56,113 bases of DNA. It comes from an uncultured Oscillospiraceae bacterium (GTDB lineage: Bacteria > Bacillota > Clostridia > Oscillospirales > Oscillospiraceae). Below the pieces are notes generated by a model. It was given only the letters and a program-made list of their open reading frames with translations, searched no databases and was not told the DNA's origin. A program made the position numbers and the translations under genes. Positions 32,859 through 40,764 of the stretch are shown one piece after another. The stretch lies in assembly GCA_905233385.1 (NCBI GenBank), contig CAJOEH010000016.1, positions 1 to 56,113 of the forward strand, written 5' to 3'. Position 1 is the stretch's first letter, and every line of letters starts with the position of its first letter.

Positions 32859-33073
32859 TCGCAGAGCGCGGCGATCTTCGCAGGCGTGGAGATCTGACTG
32901 CGGTCGTATTCCGCGACGTCCAGCCGCACGCCGAGCGACTCCAATTGCACGAACAGCTGCACGACGCCGAAGGAATCCAGGATCCCTTCCTCGAACAGGT
33001 CCGTGCCGGCTTCGATCTCGCCCTCGTCCGCGCCGGAGATCTCGGTAATGATGTCAATGATGTTTTCGAGCAT
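32855..33073 (-). CDS. dltC: D-alanyl carrier protein DltC
   Basis: 72 residues from ATG 33073 (GGAGGGCAACC SD). The phosphopantetheine attachment Ser34 lies in GILDSFGVVQL. Acidic four-helix carrier, normal size is about 78. It receives D-Ala from DltA and docks on DltB. The frame is open further upstream (to 33199) but that part overlaps dltB and is not conserved. Confidence 0.92.
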   Translation of the reverse strand: MLENIIDIITEISGADEGEIEAGTDLFEEGILDSFGVVQLFVQLESLGVRLDVAEYDRSQISTPAKIAALCE

Positions 33074-33084
33074 GGGTTGCCCTC

Positions 33085-34224
33085 CTATATCAGTCTGCCG
33101 GAGAAGATCAGCAGACCGAAGCTGAACAGGTGGAATGTGATGAAAACCAGAAGAATGCTGAAAGCGTTTTGCTTTTTGAGCTTGCGGAACCGCTTCCATT
33201 TTGTGTCAAGCAGTTCGTTCAGACTCATCAGAACGCCGTGATACGCGCCGTAGATCAGGTAGGCGGGCGTCAGGCCGTGCCACGCGCCCATCAGAAGCAT
33301 CGTGAGGAAATAGCCGAGGTAAGAGCTCGCGCGGCTGCCGCCGAACCACTTTTTCCGCAGCGCCTGCGTGCAGAAGCGCGTGTAAACGTAGTCGCGCAGC
33401 CAGGTAGAGAGGGAGATGTGCCAGCGCGACCAGAAGTCCTTCATGTCCCTGCTCAGGAACGGCAGATTGAAGTTCTCCGGAAGTTTGACGCCGAGAAGAT
33501 ACGCCGAGCCGATCGCCATGCGGCTGTAGCCGGCAAAATTGAAGAACATGAAGAAGGTGTAGCCGTACATATAGCCGACAGTCGCGCCGAAGCCGGTCTG
33601 CGGCAGCGCGTCCAGCCAGTATTGCCGGATCAGACCGCCGATGACGAAGCTGTAGAGCGCGCCGGTCATCAGCTTCCAGAAGCCCTCGATCGCGAGACGG
33701 TCGTAGGCTTCCCGGTCGAGCGGCTTTTCCAGATCGGCGGAAAAGCGGCGGTAACGATCGATGGGGCCCGAGGCGACCGAGGGGAAGAACAGCAGGAAAT
33801 AGCTGAAATCAAGAAGATTCAGCTTTTTGACGTGTCCGTCGAAGATCTCAATCAGCACCTGCACGGCGCGGAAGGTCATGTAGCTGACGCCGAGGATCGC
33901 GAGAACGCGGAGCTTCGGCACGAAGACCGCGATCTTGACGAGCAGCAGCGGGGCAAGCGCGGCCAGCAGGAACAGCCAGAGGATCCACCGCTTCTCGCAC
34001 CGCTTCCGAAGCGTCAGGTACGCGAAGCACAGCGCGGTCTGGAGCGCCCAGAACAGCGCGAGCAGAAGCTTCGCCTTCCAACCCTCGAAGACCGCCAGCA
34101 GGACGAGCACCGTCGCGAGCAGGCCGTAGAGCCGCAGGCGCTTGCCGAAATGTCCTAAGATCGCGGCAGGCAGCAGCACGGCGGCGAGTATGCAAAAAAA
34201 CGGCAGCCCGCTGTATGGGGTCAT
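33085..34224 (-). CDS. dltB: DltB membrane-bound O-acyltransferase
   Basis: 379 residues, about eleven membrane helices. Contains the DltB/MBOAT landmarks FMFFNFAGYSRMAIGSAYLL, LSRDMKDFWSRWHISLSTWL and the catalytic histidine in LLMGAWHGLTPAYLIYG. DltB forms the channel through which D-alanine on DltC reaches the outside. Located 18 bp after dltA and 11 bp before dltC. Confidence 0.94.
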   Translation of the reverse strand: MTPYSGLPFFCILAAVLLPAAILGHFGKRLRLYGLLATVLVLLAVFEGWKAKLLLALFWALQTALCFAYLTLRKRCEKRWILWLFLLAALAPLLLVKIAVFVPKLRVLAILGVSYMTFRAVQVLIEIFDGHVKKLNLLDFSYFLLFFPSVASGPIDRYRRFSADLEKPLDREAYDRLAIEGFWKLMTGALYSFVIGGLIRQYWLDALPQTGFGATVGYMYGYTFFMFFNFAGYSRMAIGSAYLLGVKLPENFNLPFLSRDMKDFWSRWHISLSTWLRDYVYTRFCTQALRKKWFGGSRASSYLGYFLTMLLMGAWHGLTPAYLIYGAYHGVLMSLNELLDTKWKRFRKLKKQNAFSILLVFITFHLFSFGLLIFSGRLI

Positions 34225-34242
34225 AACCAGTCCTCCAGTCTG

Positions 34243-35745
34243 TCAGGCAAGCGCCGACAGGGCTTTTTTGTCGATCTTCCCGTTGCTGTTGAGCGGGAAA
34301 GCGTCCACCGCGACGATCTTGCGCGGGATCATATAAGAGGGAAGCGTCTCGGCAAGCGCCGTTTTGATCTTTTTGGCGCGCGCCAGAGAGGACAGCCCGT
34401 CCGCCTCCTGCAGGGAGACGAAGGCCGTCAGCGCGACGGTCTTGCCGTCTTCATAGACGGGAACGACGGCGGCCCGCGCAATATTCTCCACGTGCGCGAG
34501 GTTGCTCTCCACGTCTTCCAGCTCCACGCGGAAGCCGTTGAGCTTCACCTGTCCGTCCATTCTGCCGAGGTAGTAGAGCAGGCCGTTTTCCATGCAGCAG
34601 AGGTCGCCGGTGCGGTAGCCGCGCCGTTTTGTCGCTTCCTCCATGAAAAATGCCTTCTCATTCAGCGCCGGGCGGTTCAGATAGCCGGTGCTCACGCAGT
34701 CGCCGACGATCAGCAGTTCGCCGTACTGCCCCTCGGAAAGCGCCGTGCCGTCCGGCGCGACGATGATCGCGCGGAGGTTGGAAAACGGATAGCCGATGGG
34801 CAGAGGACGCGTGTCCTCGCAGAGCGTCTCGGTGATCCTCACGGCGGTCACGAGGACGGTCGTCTCCGTCGGGCCGTAGGCGTTGACGATCTCCGCGTGG
34901 GGGAAACGCGAGAGCATTTCCTTCGCCAGCTTCTTCGTCAGGACCTCGCCGCAGAAGACGAATTTCTTCGTCTCCGGCAGGAGCGTCTCGCAGAACTGCT
35001 CCGAACGGATGCAGAACTCCGCCAAAGACGGCGTGGAGACCCAGATATCGATGTTTGACGCCCGCAGGGCCGTGAACAGCGCCTTCGGATCGCTGAGCGT
35101 CTGCTTGTCTACGGTGTAGAGGGTAAATCCGCGGCTGAGCGCGTAGTACAGCGCGCAGACGGATACGTCGAAGGAATAGGAGATCTCGTTCAGAAATACG
35201 CCTTCCGTCAGGCCGCAGTCGAACCACGGCGCGATGCCTTCGTCAAAGGCGGCGATATTCCGCGCGGTGATCTGCACGCCCTTCGGCCTGCCGGTCGTGC
35301 CGGAGGTAAAGAGCGTATAGACCGTGTGGTCGTCGGCAAGGCGGTCGACGCCGTCGAATCTGCCGTCGTATTCCAGCAGGATGCGCTCGAGCGCGCCGCC
35401 GTCGATCACCTTCGCAGCGGAGAGCGCGGTCTCCGTCAGGTTGACGGTCAGGCAGGGCGCGGACTGTTCGACGATATCCGCGACCCGCTCCCGCGGGAAG
35501 GTGGTGTCGACGGGGATATAGCTGTGTCCCGCTTTCAGCGCGCCGAACATGCAGGCGGGGATGAGAAGCTCCTTGTGCCCGTAGATCAGCACGGGCGCGT
35601 CGCTCTCCCCGAACGTGTCGAGCAGGTAAGCGGCGAAAGCTTCCGCCTGACGGTGCAGGGCGCGGTAGGAGACGGCCTGATCCCGGTAAAGCAGAGCGAT
35701 CCGGTCCGTGCCGGCGTAGTGCTCCAGCTTATCCAAAAGAAACAT
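34243..35745 (-). CDS. dltA: D-alanine--D-alanyl carrier ligase DltA
   Basis: 500 residues of the adenylate-forming family: ATP loop LFTSGTTGRPKGVQI near 147, NAYGPTETT near 290, RTGDLC near 380 and the C-terminal catalytic lysine in NSNGKIDKKAL. It activates D-alanine with ATP and loads it onto DltC in the cytosol. Normal DltA length is about 505. It follows a transglutaminase-like lipoprotein gene by 12 bp, so the dlt genes here do not start the transcription unit. Confidence 0.94.
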   Translation of the reverse strand: MFLLDKLEHYAGTDRIALLYRDQAVSYRALHRQAEAFAAYLLDTFGESDAPVLIYGHKELLIPACMFGALKAGHSYIPVDTTFPRERVADIVEQSAPCLTVNLTETALSAAKVIDGGALERILLEYDGRFDGVDRLADDHTVYTLFTSGTTGRPKGVQITARNIAAFDEGIAPWFDCGLTEGVFLNEISYSFDVSVCALYYALSRGFTLYTVDKQTLSDPKALFTALRASNIDIWVSTPSLAEFCIRSEQFCETLLPETKKFVFCGEVLTKKLAKEMLSRFPHAEIVNAYGPTETTVLVTAVRITETLCEDTRPLPIGYPFSNLRAIIVAPDGTALSEGQYGELLIVGDCVSTGYLNRPALNEKAFFMEEATKRRGYRTGDLCCMENGLLYYLGRMDGQVKLNGFRVELEDVESNLAHVENIARAAVVPVYEDGKTVALTAFVSLQEADGLSSLARAKKIKTALAETLPSYMIPRKIVAVDAFPLNSNGKIDKKALSALA

Positions 35746-35757
35746 TGAGGCGCCTCC

Positions 35758-36300
35758 TTATTGCCATCTGTGGGTCGCTTCCATCTCGGCGGCTGTCGCC
35801 ATATAACAGGAAGCGGCGTCGCCCTCGGTGAAATGCGCGTCGTAGAGGGGATCGAAGAAGTACTCCACACCGTCGATCGGGGCGCGGACCCAGGCGTGAT
35901 CGACCCATTCTCCGCCCTCGCCGCGCCGGAACTGCCCCTGCACGATCTCGGCGGCATAGCCCATCCTGCGCAGCAGGACGGCGGTCAAAGCCGCCTCGCC
36001 GTCGCAGTCGCAGCGGCGCTTGTCCAGCGTCTCCTGCGCGAGAGAAACGACGATCTCTTCCGTGAACGCTTTGACGCTTTCGCCCGGCGTCGCGCGGTAT
36101 TTCAGCTCGGTGCAGAGCCAGTTGTAGACGGATTCGAGCGGCGCGTCGCTGCCGGAGCAGATCTCCGTCAGCAGAGCCTCCACGCTCTCGTCCAGGGCGG
36201 AGTCGCCGGTCGTTTCGCCGGAAAGAAAGTCCTGCCGGCTCTGACAGGCGGCGCACAGCAGGAGGATCGCAAGCAGCAGGGGAAGGATACGTTTTTTCAT
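35758..36300 (-). CDS. transglutaminase-like lipoprotein
   Basis: 180 residues. Lipobox LLLCAAC with Cys at about 19. The domain shows the Cys-His-Asp order of transglutaminase-like proteases: RRCDCDGEAALTAVLLRRMG (Cys near 97), GEWVDHAWVRAPI (His near 140) and EYFFDPLYDAHF (Asp near 153). It is a minimal version of the domain seen at 28013 and 37234. Exported and membrane-anchored, immediately upstream of dltA, so it probably acts on wall or teichoic-acid-linked peptides; substrate unknown. Confidence 0.78.
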   Translation of the reverse strand: MKKRILPLLLAILLLCAACQSRQDFLSGETTGDSALDESVEALLTEICSGSDAPLESVYNWLCTELKYRATPGESVKAFTEEIVVSLAQETLDKRRCDCDGEAALTAVLLRRMGYAAEIVQGQFRRGEGGEWVDHAWVRAPIDGVEYFFDPLYDAHFTEGDAASCYMATAAEMEATHRWQ

Positions 36301-36302
36301 AG

Positions 36303-36812
36303 TTACTCCGCTCTGTGTTCCGCGGTCATGCCGATGGCGGAAACACAGTCGTTCTCCAATTCAAAGTACAGGGAAGCGGGTTCATTGTCGCCGGAAGAGA
36401 CCGGCAGTTCGTAGACCAGCAGCTTTCCGCTGCGCGTATAACCGCCGCCGTAGGCGGCTTCGATGTCCGCAACGGTCGAACCGAAGGTGATCCCTTTTTC
36501 CGTGCTCACGTCGCCGCCGGTGCAGTAGACTTCCATGAGACAGTCTCTGTCGCCGTCCGGATAGGTGTAGAACGTCGCTTCACCATAGGTGAACGTCTTG
36601 TCCATGCCCTCGTAGACGCAGGAGATCGCTTCGGCGTATTCGTCTTCCTCGCCCAGCGCGGCGCGGACGTCGTCCATCGTCGTCCTCGGCGTCACGGTGA
36701 AGCCGCCGATGCGGACCGCCAGATCGTCCTCGGTCATGGCGGCGTCGCCGCCGCAGGCGCAGAGGGAAAGCGCAAGGGAAAGAATCAAAAAGAAAACGGA
36801 AATCTTCTTCAT
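36303..36812 (-). CDS. lipoprotein with duplicated shared-family domain
   Basis: 169 residues from ATG 36812, which has GAGGT at the right distance; a TTG start at 36824 is possible but overlaps the previous stop. Lipobox LSLCAC (Cys about 21). Two related modules: the first (TTMDDVRAALGEEDEYAEAI, SCVYEGMDK, YGEATFYTYPDGD) aligns with the domain of the 31227 and 36821 proteins; the second (GITFGSTVADIEAAYGGGYT) repeats the helix-turn pattern 'T-x-x-D-I-x-A-A-x-G', as in BamE/SmpA-type folds. Function unknown. Confidence 0.7.
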   Translation of the reverse strand: MKKISVFFLILSLALSLCACGGDAAMTEDDLAVRIGGFTVTPRTTMDDVRAALGEEDEYAEAISCVYEGMDKTFTYGEATFYTYPDGDRDCLMEVYCTGGDVSTEKGITFGSTVADIEAAYGGGYTRSGKLLVYELPVSSGDNEPASLYFELENDCVSAIGMTAEHRAE

Positions 36813-36820
36813 ATCGTACC

Positions 36821-37216
36821 TCAATCGTTCATCTCCACGTCGACCACAGTCTCAGCGCTGCCGTCCGCCTCGCGGAAGGTATAGACGGTGAAATAACTGA
36901 AAACAAGTATGCCGTCGTAGCCGTCGCCGATGCAGGACTCTTCATAATAGGCTTCGCTCGGCTCGCCGACGAGGGGGAGTAGTTCGTCCAGGCTCTTGTC
37001 AATGAAGGTCTTCGCGATCACAAAAGTGGTCGCGCAGTCAATCGACTCGCTGACATCTTCCGTTGCCGCGGCCTCCGTCGGCGCTTCGGTCGGAATTTCG
37101 GTCTCCGTCACGGTTGCCTCGGTGACCGGCGCTTCGGTCGTCGCAACCGGCTCCGCCGCTGCGCCGCAGGCGGTCAGAAGCAGCAGGGCGGCAAGAAGGA
37201 ATACAAGCTTTTTCAT
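36821..37216 (-). CDS. lipoprotein of the shared-domain family
   Basis: 131 residues. Lipobox LLLLTAC (Cys about 17), then a Thr/Glu/Ala/Pro linker (about 20-58), then the shared domain: TFIDKSLDELLPLVGEPSEA, ESCIGDGYDG, FSYFTVYTFREADGSAE. The linker composition is like that of the 24609 lipoprotein at the other end of the operon. Overlaps the downstream ORF region by a few bases at its stop. Confidence 0.75.
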   Translation of the reverse strand: MKKLVFLLAALLLLTACGAAAEPVATTEAPVTEATVTETEIPTEAPTEAAATEDVSESIDCATTFVIAKTFIDKSLDELLPLVGEPSEAYYEESCIGDGYDGILVFSYFTVYTFREADGSAETVVDVEMND

Positions 37217-37233
37217 GATGTTTCTCCTGTGGA

Positions 37234-38802
37234 TCAGTTGGGATAATAGGACGCGTACGACCGTGCGTACGTCGTCATGAACGCACCGTAATACTCGTTG
37301 CTGATACCGGCGCGGATGTTGAAGTTTTCAAGCTGGGGGTCGCAGATGCAGACGGATCCGTCGTCCGTCATGATCTCGACCCAGCCGTGGGCAATGGGAC
37401 CCTCCGACCATCGATAGCCGCAGTAGCCGACGATCGCCTCCGCCTCGTAGCCGAGGCCGCGCGCGAGGAAAAGGAAGGCGGCGGCGAAGTTGTAGCAGTC
37501 GCCCTTGCCGGTCTCAAAGAGCTTGACGGCAAAGCCTTTCGCCAGATCGACGGACATGGTCTTGACCGAGTAGTCCAGCGGCCGGTTCCTGCCGAGGTAA
37601 CTGAAGTCGCGGACGTAATCGAAACAGGCGCGGAGCATTTCCTCCTGCGTCATGCCGTCCGTCAGGCATTCTTCATACACGGCGTTCACGTAGCTGTCCA
37701 GCTCGTCGTCTCCGCTGTTGTAGAAGCCGTTCTCGTCAAACGTATAACCGCTGCGGTGCGCCCGTTTCAGGATGGTGCCGCTGCTGCGGCAGAAGACGAC
37801 GCCGTCGGGCGTCAGGTGCAGGTGGTCGTCCGCGTAGATCCGCCCGCTTTCGTCCGCGACAAGGACCGTGCCGGAGGGGATCTCCTGCAGGCCGGGCTCG
37901 GTCAGGAGCGTGCCGTCCTCCCGAAGATAATACGCGGAGCCGTTTTGCAGATAGAGGCCGCTTTCCAGCGTTTCAAACGCAGGGTCGTTCCACTGCTCCC
38001 GCTCCTCGTCTTCGAGGCATTCGTGGGAGACGGCCGCCTCCATGACGTCGGCGTAATAGAGATATGAAACGGGAACGTCGATGAAGATCACCGGAGATTC
38101 CCGCGACAGAAGCTCCCGGTCGGGGAAACGTCCGGAAGCACAGTTGAAGATGTGCGTCGCCTCGCCGCGGGAGACGTACTCGGAGGTCTCGTCGGCGTCA
38201 TACCAGCCGTTTTGCAGGGCGAAGGCGGTGTAGGGAAGCGATTCGTACGCAAGTTCATCCGGGAGCTCGCACCCGGTCGCGCCGCAGAGCGCGGCGAAGA
38301 GGTCTTCCCGCAGGATCGGCTCGTCCGGGAAAAAGCTGTTTTGTCCGATCACGGGGAAGTATTCGCTGACGCAGGCGATCTCATGGTAGACGGCGCTGTC
38401 TTCCGGCACGTCGTAAAACCAGACGCCGGCCTCCTCGCTGCCGCCGAACAGGCGGTAGATGAGGACCGCCGCCTCCGCGCGGGTGAGCGGACGCTCGGGC
38501 GAGAAAAACGACTGATAACCGTGCATATATGCCGCGTGAGAAGTATAAACGATCACGGGTTCCGTGGGAGGCTCCGTTTCCGCAGGCGGTTCCGTTTCCG
38601 TGGGAGGTTCCGTTGCCGGCGCGGCTTCCGTTGCGGCTTCCGTCTGCGTCTCCGCTTCAGTGGCGGCCTCGGCGATCTGCTCCTGCGGGGACTTGGCGAA
38701 GAGCAGGAGAAGCAAAACGGTGATCCCTGCCGCAAGCATGAGGAGCAGCGGAAACAGCCAGTCGCGTTTTGACTTCAGGAACGCTCGAATTCTGTGTCTC
38801 AA
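37234..38802 (-). CDS. membrane-anchored SLH plus transglutaminase-like protein
   Basis: 522 residues, first gene of the operon. Start is TTG at 38802 with GGTGATC just upstream (complementary to the 16S rRNA 3' end); no ATG fits. N-terminal membrane helix (about 14-36), a Thr/Glu/Pro linker (42-82), an SLH-like region (YMHGYQSFFSPERPLTRAEA and two weaker repeats, to about 230), YYLREDG-type hairpins, then a transglutaminase-like domain: ETGKGDCYNFAAAFLFLARG (Cys), GPIAHGWVEIM (His) and VCICDPQLENF (Asp). It probably binds the wall through SLH modules and processes a peptide there. Confidence 0.8.
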   Translation of the reverse strand: MRHRIRAFLKSKRDWLFPLLLMLAAGITVLLLLLFAKSPQEQIAEAATEAETQTEAATEAAPATEPPTETEPPAETEPPTEPVIVYTSHAAYMHGYQSFFSPERPLTRAEAAVLIYRLFGGSEEAGVWFYDVPEDSAVYHEIACVSEYFPVIGQNSFFPDEPILREDLFAALCGATGCELPDELAYESLPYTAFALQNGWYDADETSEYVSRGEATHIFNCASGRFPDRELLSRESPVIFIDVPVSYLYYADVMEAAVSHECLEDEEREQWNDPAFETLESGLYLQNGSAYYLREDGTLLTEPGLQEIPSGTVLVADESGRIYADDHLHLTPDGVVFCRSSGTILKRAHRSGYTFDENGFYNSGDDELDSYVNAVYEECLTDGMTQEEMLRACFDYVRDFSYLGRNRPLDYSVKTMSVDLAKGFAVKLFETGKGDCYNFAAAFLFLARGLGYEAEAIVGYCGYRWSEGPIAHGWVEIMTDDGSVCICDPQLENFNIRAGISNEYYGAFMTTYARSYASYYPN

Positions 38803-38908
38803 ATGATCACCGCTTTGTGCTGTCAGAATGAATCGATCCGGCGGCAGTTCCTCGCTTCGTCGCAGTATTCCGCAGAAGCCGAAAATACCACCATATACCT
38901 AATGTAAC

Positions 38909-38937
38909 ATTATACTTATAAATATAGTGTCTGTCAA
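38909..38937 (-). promoter_or_regulatory. strong sigma-A promoter of the envelope/dlt operon
   Basis: Minus strand TTGACA (38932-38937), a 17-bp spacer, TATAAT (38909-38914). No comparable promoter was seen inside the next 14 kb, so the whole run may be one transcript with a leader of about 100 nt. Confidence 0.85.
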
Positions 38938-39016
38938 TAAAAATCGTGCCGAAAAAGCGGGAATTGCGTTGAAAACGCGGAGAGGGTGCGCCGGAGGATA
39001 AGCTGAAACACCGTTG

Positions 39017-39045
39017 TTGATTTTTGTCGTATTTGCGTGTATACT
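39017..39045 (+). promoter_or_regulatory. promoter of the DUF1295 gene
   Basis: TTGATT (39017-39022), a 17-bp spacer, TATACT (39040-39045). Confidence 0.65.
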
Positions 39046-39078
39046 GCGAATATAACATTTCATTACGGGGGAAAACAA

Positions 39079-40026
39079 ATGAAAAAGACAGTCGCCACGG
39101 TTGTCGCCGTCCTGATCGTTCTCCTGCTTCTTGCGTCGGGAATCTGGTTCGGCCGCGTGCCGCTCACTCTGAATCAGATCGCGACCCTGCGGATTCTGCT
39201 GTTCGTCTGCGGCGGGAGCATGTTGTTCTGCTTTGTCGTGGGCGAGCTTGCCGATAACTATTCACAGATGGATAAGCTGTGGAGCCTTTTGCCCATTGCC
39301 TATGCCTGGATCATCGCGGCAAACGGAGGTTTCCACACGCGCCTGGTGATCGCAGCCGTGCTGATCACCCTCTGGGGCGCGAGACTGACGATGAACTTTG
39401 CCAGAAAGGGCGCATATAAGCTCAAATTCTGGGCGGGAGAAGAGGATTATCGCTGGGCGATCGTTCATCAGAAACCGATGCTGAGATCCCGCTTTGCGTG
39501 GGCGCTGTTCGATCTGTTCTTTATTTCCGTTTATCAGAACGCGCTGGTCCTCGCGATCTGCCTGCCGCTGCTTGCGGCGATGGATTCCGCCGTTCCGTTC
39601 GGCTGGATCGACGCGATCGCCGCGGCGGGGATTCTGGCCTCTCTGCTGCTGGAAACTGTTGCCGACGAACAGCAGTGGCGGTTCTACCAAAAGAAGAAAA
39701 AAATGCTGAAGGACTGCGAAGAGCCGGACAAACTGCCGATGCCTTACGCCCTCGGCTTCAATACCACCGGACTGTGGAACCGCATGCGGCATCCGAACTA
39801 CCTGGGCGAGCAGGGGATGTGGGTGTTCGTCTATGTATTCGCTATCGCCGCCGGCGTGGCCGCGAAAGGCGTGTTCCACTGGTCGATCGCCGGTTGCCTG
39901 CTTCTGATCCTGCTTTTCATCGGCAGTTCCACTCTGGGCGAGAGCATTTCCGCCGGGAAATATCCGAAATATGCAGGCTATTCCGAGCGGGTGTTCAAGT
40001 ACCTCCCGATCAGAAAATACCGATAA
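39079..40026 (+). CDS. DUF1295 / steroid 5-alpha-reductase-like membrane protein
   Basis: 315 residues from ATG 39079 (GGGGGAAAA SD); an upstream in-frame ATG at 39037 lacks an SD and would overlap the promoter. About seven to eight membrane helices. Family landmarks are DKLWSLLPIAYAWI near 75, WGARLTMNFARKG near 115, DEQQWRFYQKKK near 205, and the C-terminal LWNRMRHPNYLGEQGMWVFV with YPKYAGYSERVFKYLP. The superfamily includes NADPH-dependent reductases and isoprenylcysteine methyltransferase-like enzymes; bacterial substrates are unknown. Monocistronic, divergent from the envelope operon. Confidence 0.88.
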   Translation: MKKTVATVVAVLIVLLLLASGIWFGRVPLTLNQIATLRILLFVCGGSMLFCFVVGELADNYSQMDKLWSLLPIAYAWIIAANGGFHTRLVIAAVLITLWGARLTMNFARKGAYKLKFWAGEEDYRWAIVHQKPMLRSRFAWALFDLFFISVYQNALVLAICLPLLAAMDSAVPFGWIDAIAAAGILASLLLETVADEQQWRFYQKKKKMLKDCEEPDKLPMPYALGFNTTGLWNRMRHPNYLGEQGMWVFVYVFAIAAGVAAKGVFHWSIAGCLLLILLFIGSSTLGESISAGKYPKYAGYSERVFKYLPIRKYR

Positions 40027-40056
40027 AGAAGCGCGGAGAACTGAACAAGCAAAGGA

Positions 40057-40091
40057 AAAGGCAGTGATTTGGCAAACAAATCACTGCCTTT
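40057..40091. terminator. terminator of the DUF1295 gene
   Basis: A 15-bp perfect stem (40057-40071 with 40077-40091) ending in CTTTCG. The inner part of the stem (GCAGTGATTTG) is repeated in the hairpin at 40303-40339. Confidence 0.7.
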
Positions 40092-40122
40092 CGTTGATCG
40101 TAAAGAACCGTTCTTCGGAATA

Positions 40123-40300
40123 ATGATGCAGCTCCCTTTGGTCGCAATGATGCTTCTCCGCTGGCACTCCGAAATGATGTCGCGTCACTTCGTGCCGCAA
40201 TGATGTGACGTTTGCCCATCACTTCCCGCAGGACACATCATGCGCACAGCGCGCATCATTGCCGAAGGCAGCATCATTTGCTCGTCAGGGCAGACATCAT
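40123..40300 (-). repeat. multi-hairpin repeat element, copy 2 (inverted relative to copy 1)
   Basis: ATGATG words at 40123, 40147, 40174 and 40200 and CATCAT words at 40236, 40254, 40272 and 40295. Reverse-complemented, the spacing order (23, 18, 18, then 26, 27, 24) matches copy 1 (23, 18, 17, then 26, 26, 25), and the intervals align, with the hairpin loops (CTGAC, CTTCGG, ACGAAGTG, CCAAAGG) best conserved. Placed between two similar terminator-like hairpins. No coding potential. Confidence 0.85.
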
Positions 40301-40302
40301 TC

Positions 40303-40339
40303 AAAAAGCAGTGATTTGACTATCAAATCACTGCTTTTT
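40303..40339. terminator. terminator-like hairpin downstream of tRNA-Pro
   Basis: A 17-bp perfect stem (40303-40319 with 40323-40339), flanked by A5 and T5, so active in both directions. It lies 3 bp past the tRNA-Pro CCA end. Confidence 0.8.
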
Positions 40340-40341
40340 GT

Positions 40342-40418
40342 TGGTCGGAGTGTCGGGATTTGAACCCGAGGCCTCTTGGTCCCGAACCAAGCGCGATACC
40401 AAACTTCGCCACACCCCG
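40342..40418 (-). tRNA. tRNA-Pro (anticodon CGG)
   Basis: Minus strand: acceptor CGGGGTG pairs with CACTCCG (one G-T), anticodon stem CTTGG/CCAAG with loop TTCGGGA giving CGG, T-arm GGGTTCGAATCCC, and encoded ACCA at the 3' end. 77 nt. Confidence 0.95.
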
Positions 40419-40429
40419 AAGACTTTGCT

Positions 40430-40458
40430 ATTATACGCAGGAAAAAATCATTTGTCAA
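40430..40458 (-). promoter_or_regulatory. promoter of tRNA-Pro
   Basis: Minus strand TTGACA (40453-40458), a 17-bp spacer, TATAAT (40430-40435), 12 bp before the tRNA. Confidence 0.9.
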
Positions 40459-40512
40459 GTAGAAAAGCATAATTTGGGAAAAACTCCATAAAATACTGCC
40501 GGGGTGAGGCGG

Positions 40513-40764
40513 ATGATCCGAAAAATCGCGTGCGCTTTCTACAGGACGGTTTCCGTTTGCCTGCTGTTGGTGCTGTTCGCGTTGGTGATGAAGCGGGCGT
40601 TTCCCGCGTTCGGCGAGAAGGTCGGCGCGTGGATCGCGGGCATGGATCGATCGAGCGCGGTCCGGGCGATCGGCGTGTTCTTTCAGCGACTCGCCTCGGG
40701 CGAGGGCGTGAAACGGGCGGTGGAGGTGTTTCGTGAAACGGTACAGCGTGCTGCGGGCGGTTGA
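40513..40764 (+). CDS. small membrane protein preceding the M50 protease
   Basis: 83 residues from ATG 40513 (GTGAGG upstream; a GTG at 40504 is an alternative). One N-terminal membrane helix (TVSVCLLLVLFALVM) followed by a basic amphipathic tail (FFQRLASGEGVKRAVEVFRE). Its 3' end overlaps the M50 protease gene by 32 bp, so the two are translated together. By position it could be a partner or inhibitor, as SpoIVFA is for SpoIVFB, but it is not homologous in any way I can see. Confidence 0.6.
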   Translation: MIRKIACAFYRTVSVCLLLVLFALVMKRAFPAFGEKVGAWIAGMDRSSAVRAIGVFFQRLASGEGVKRAVEVFRETVQRAAGG

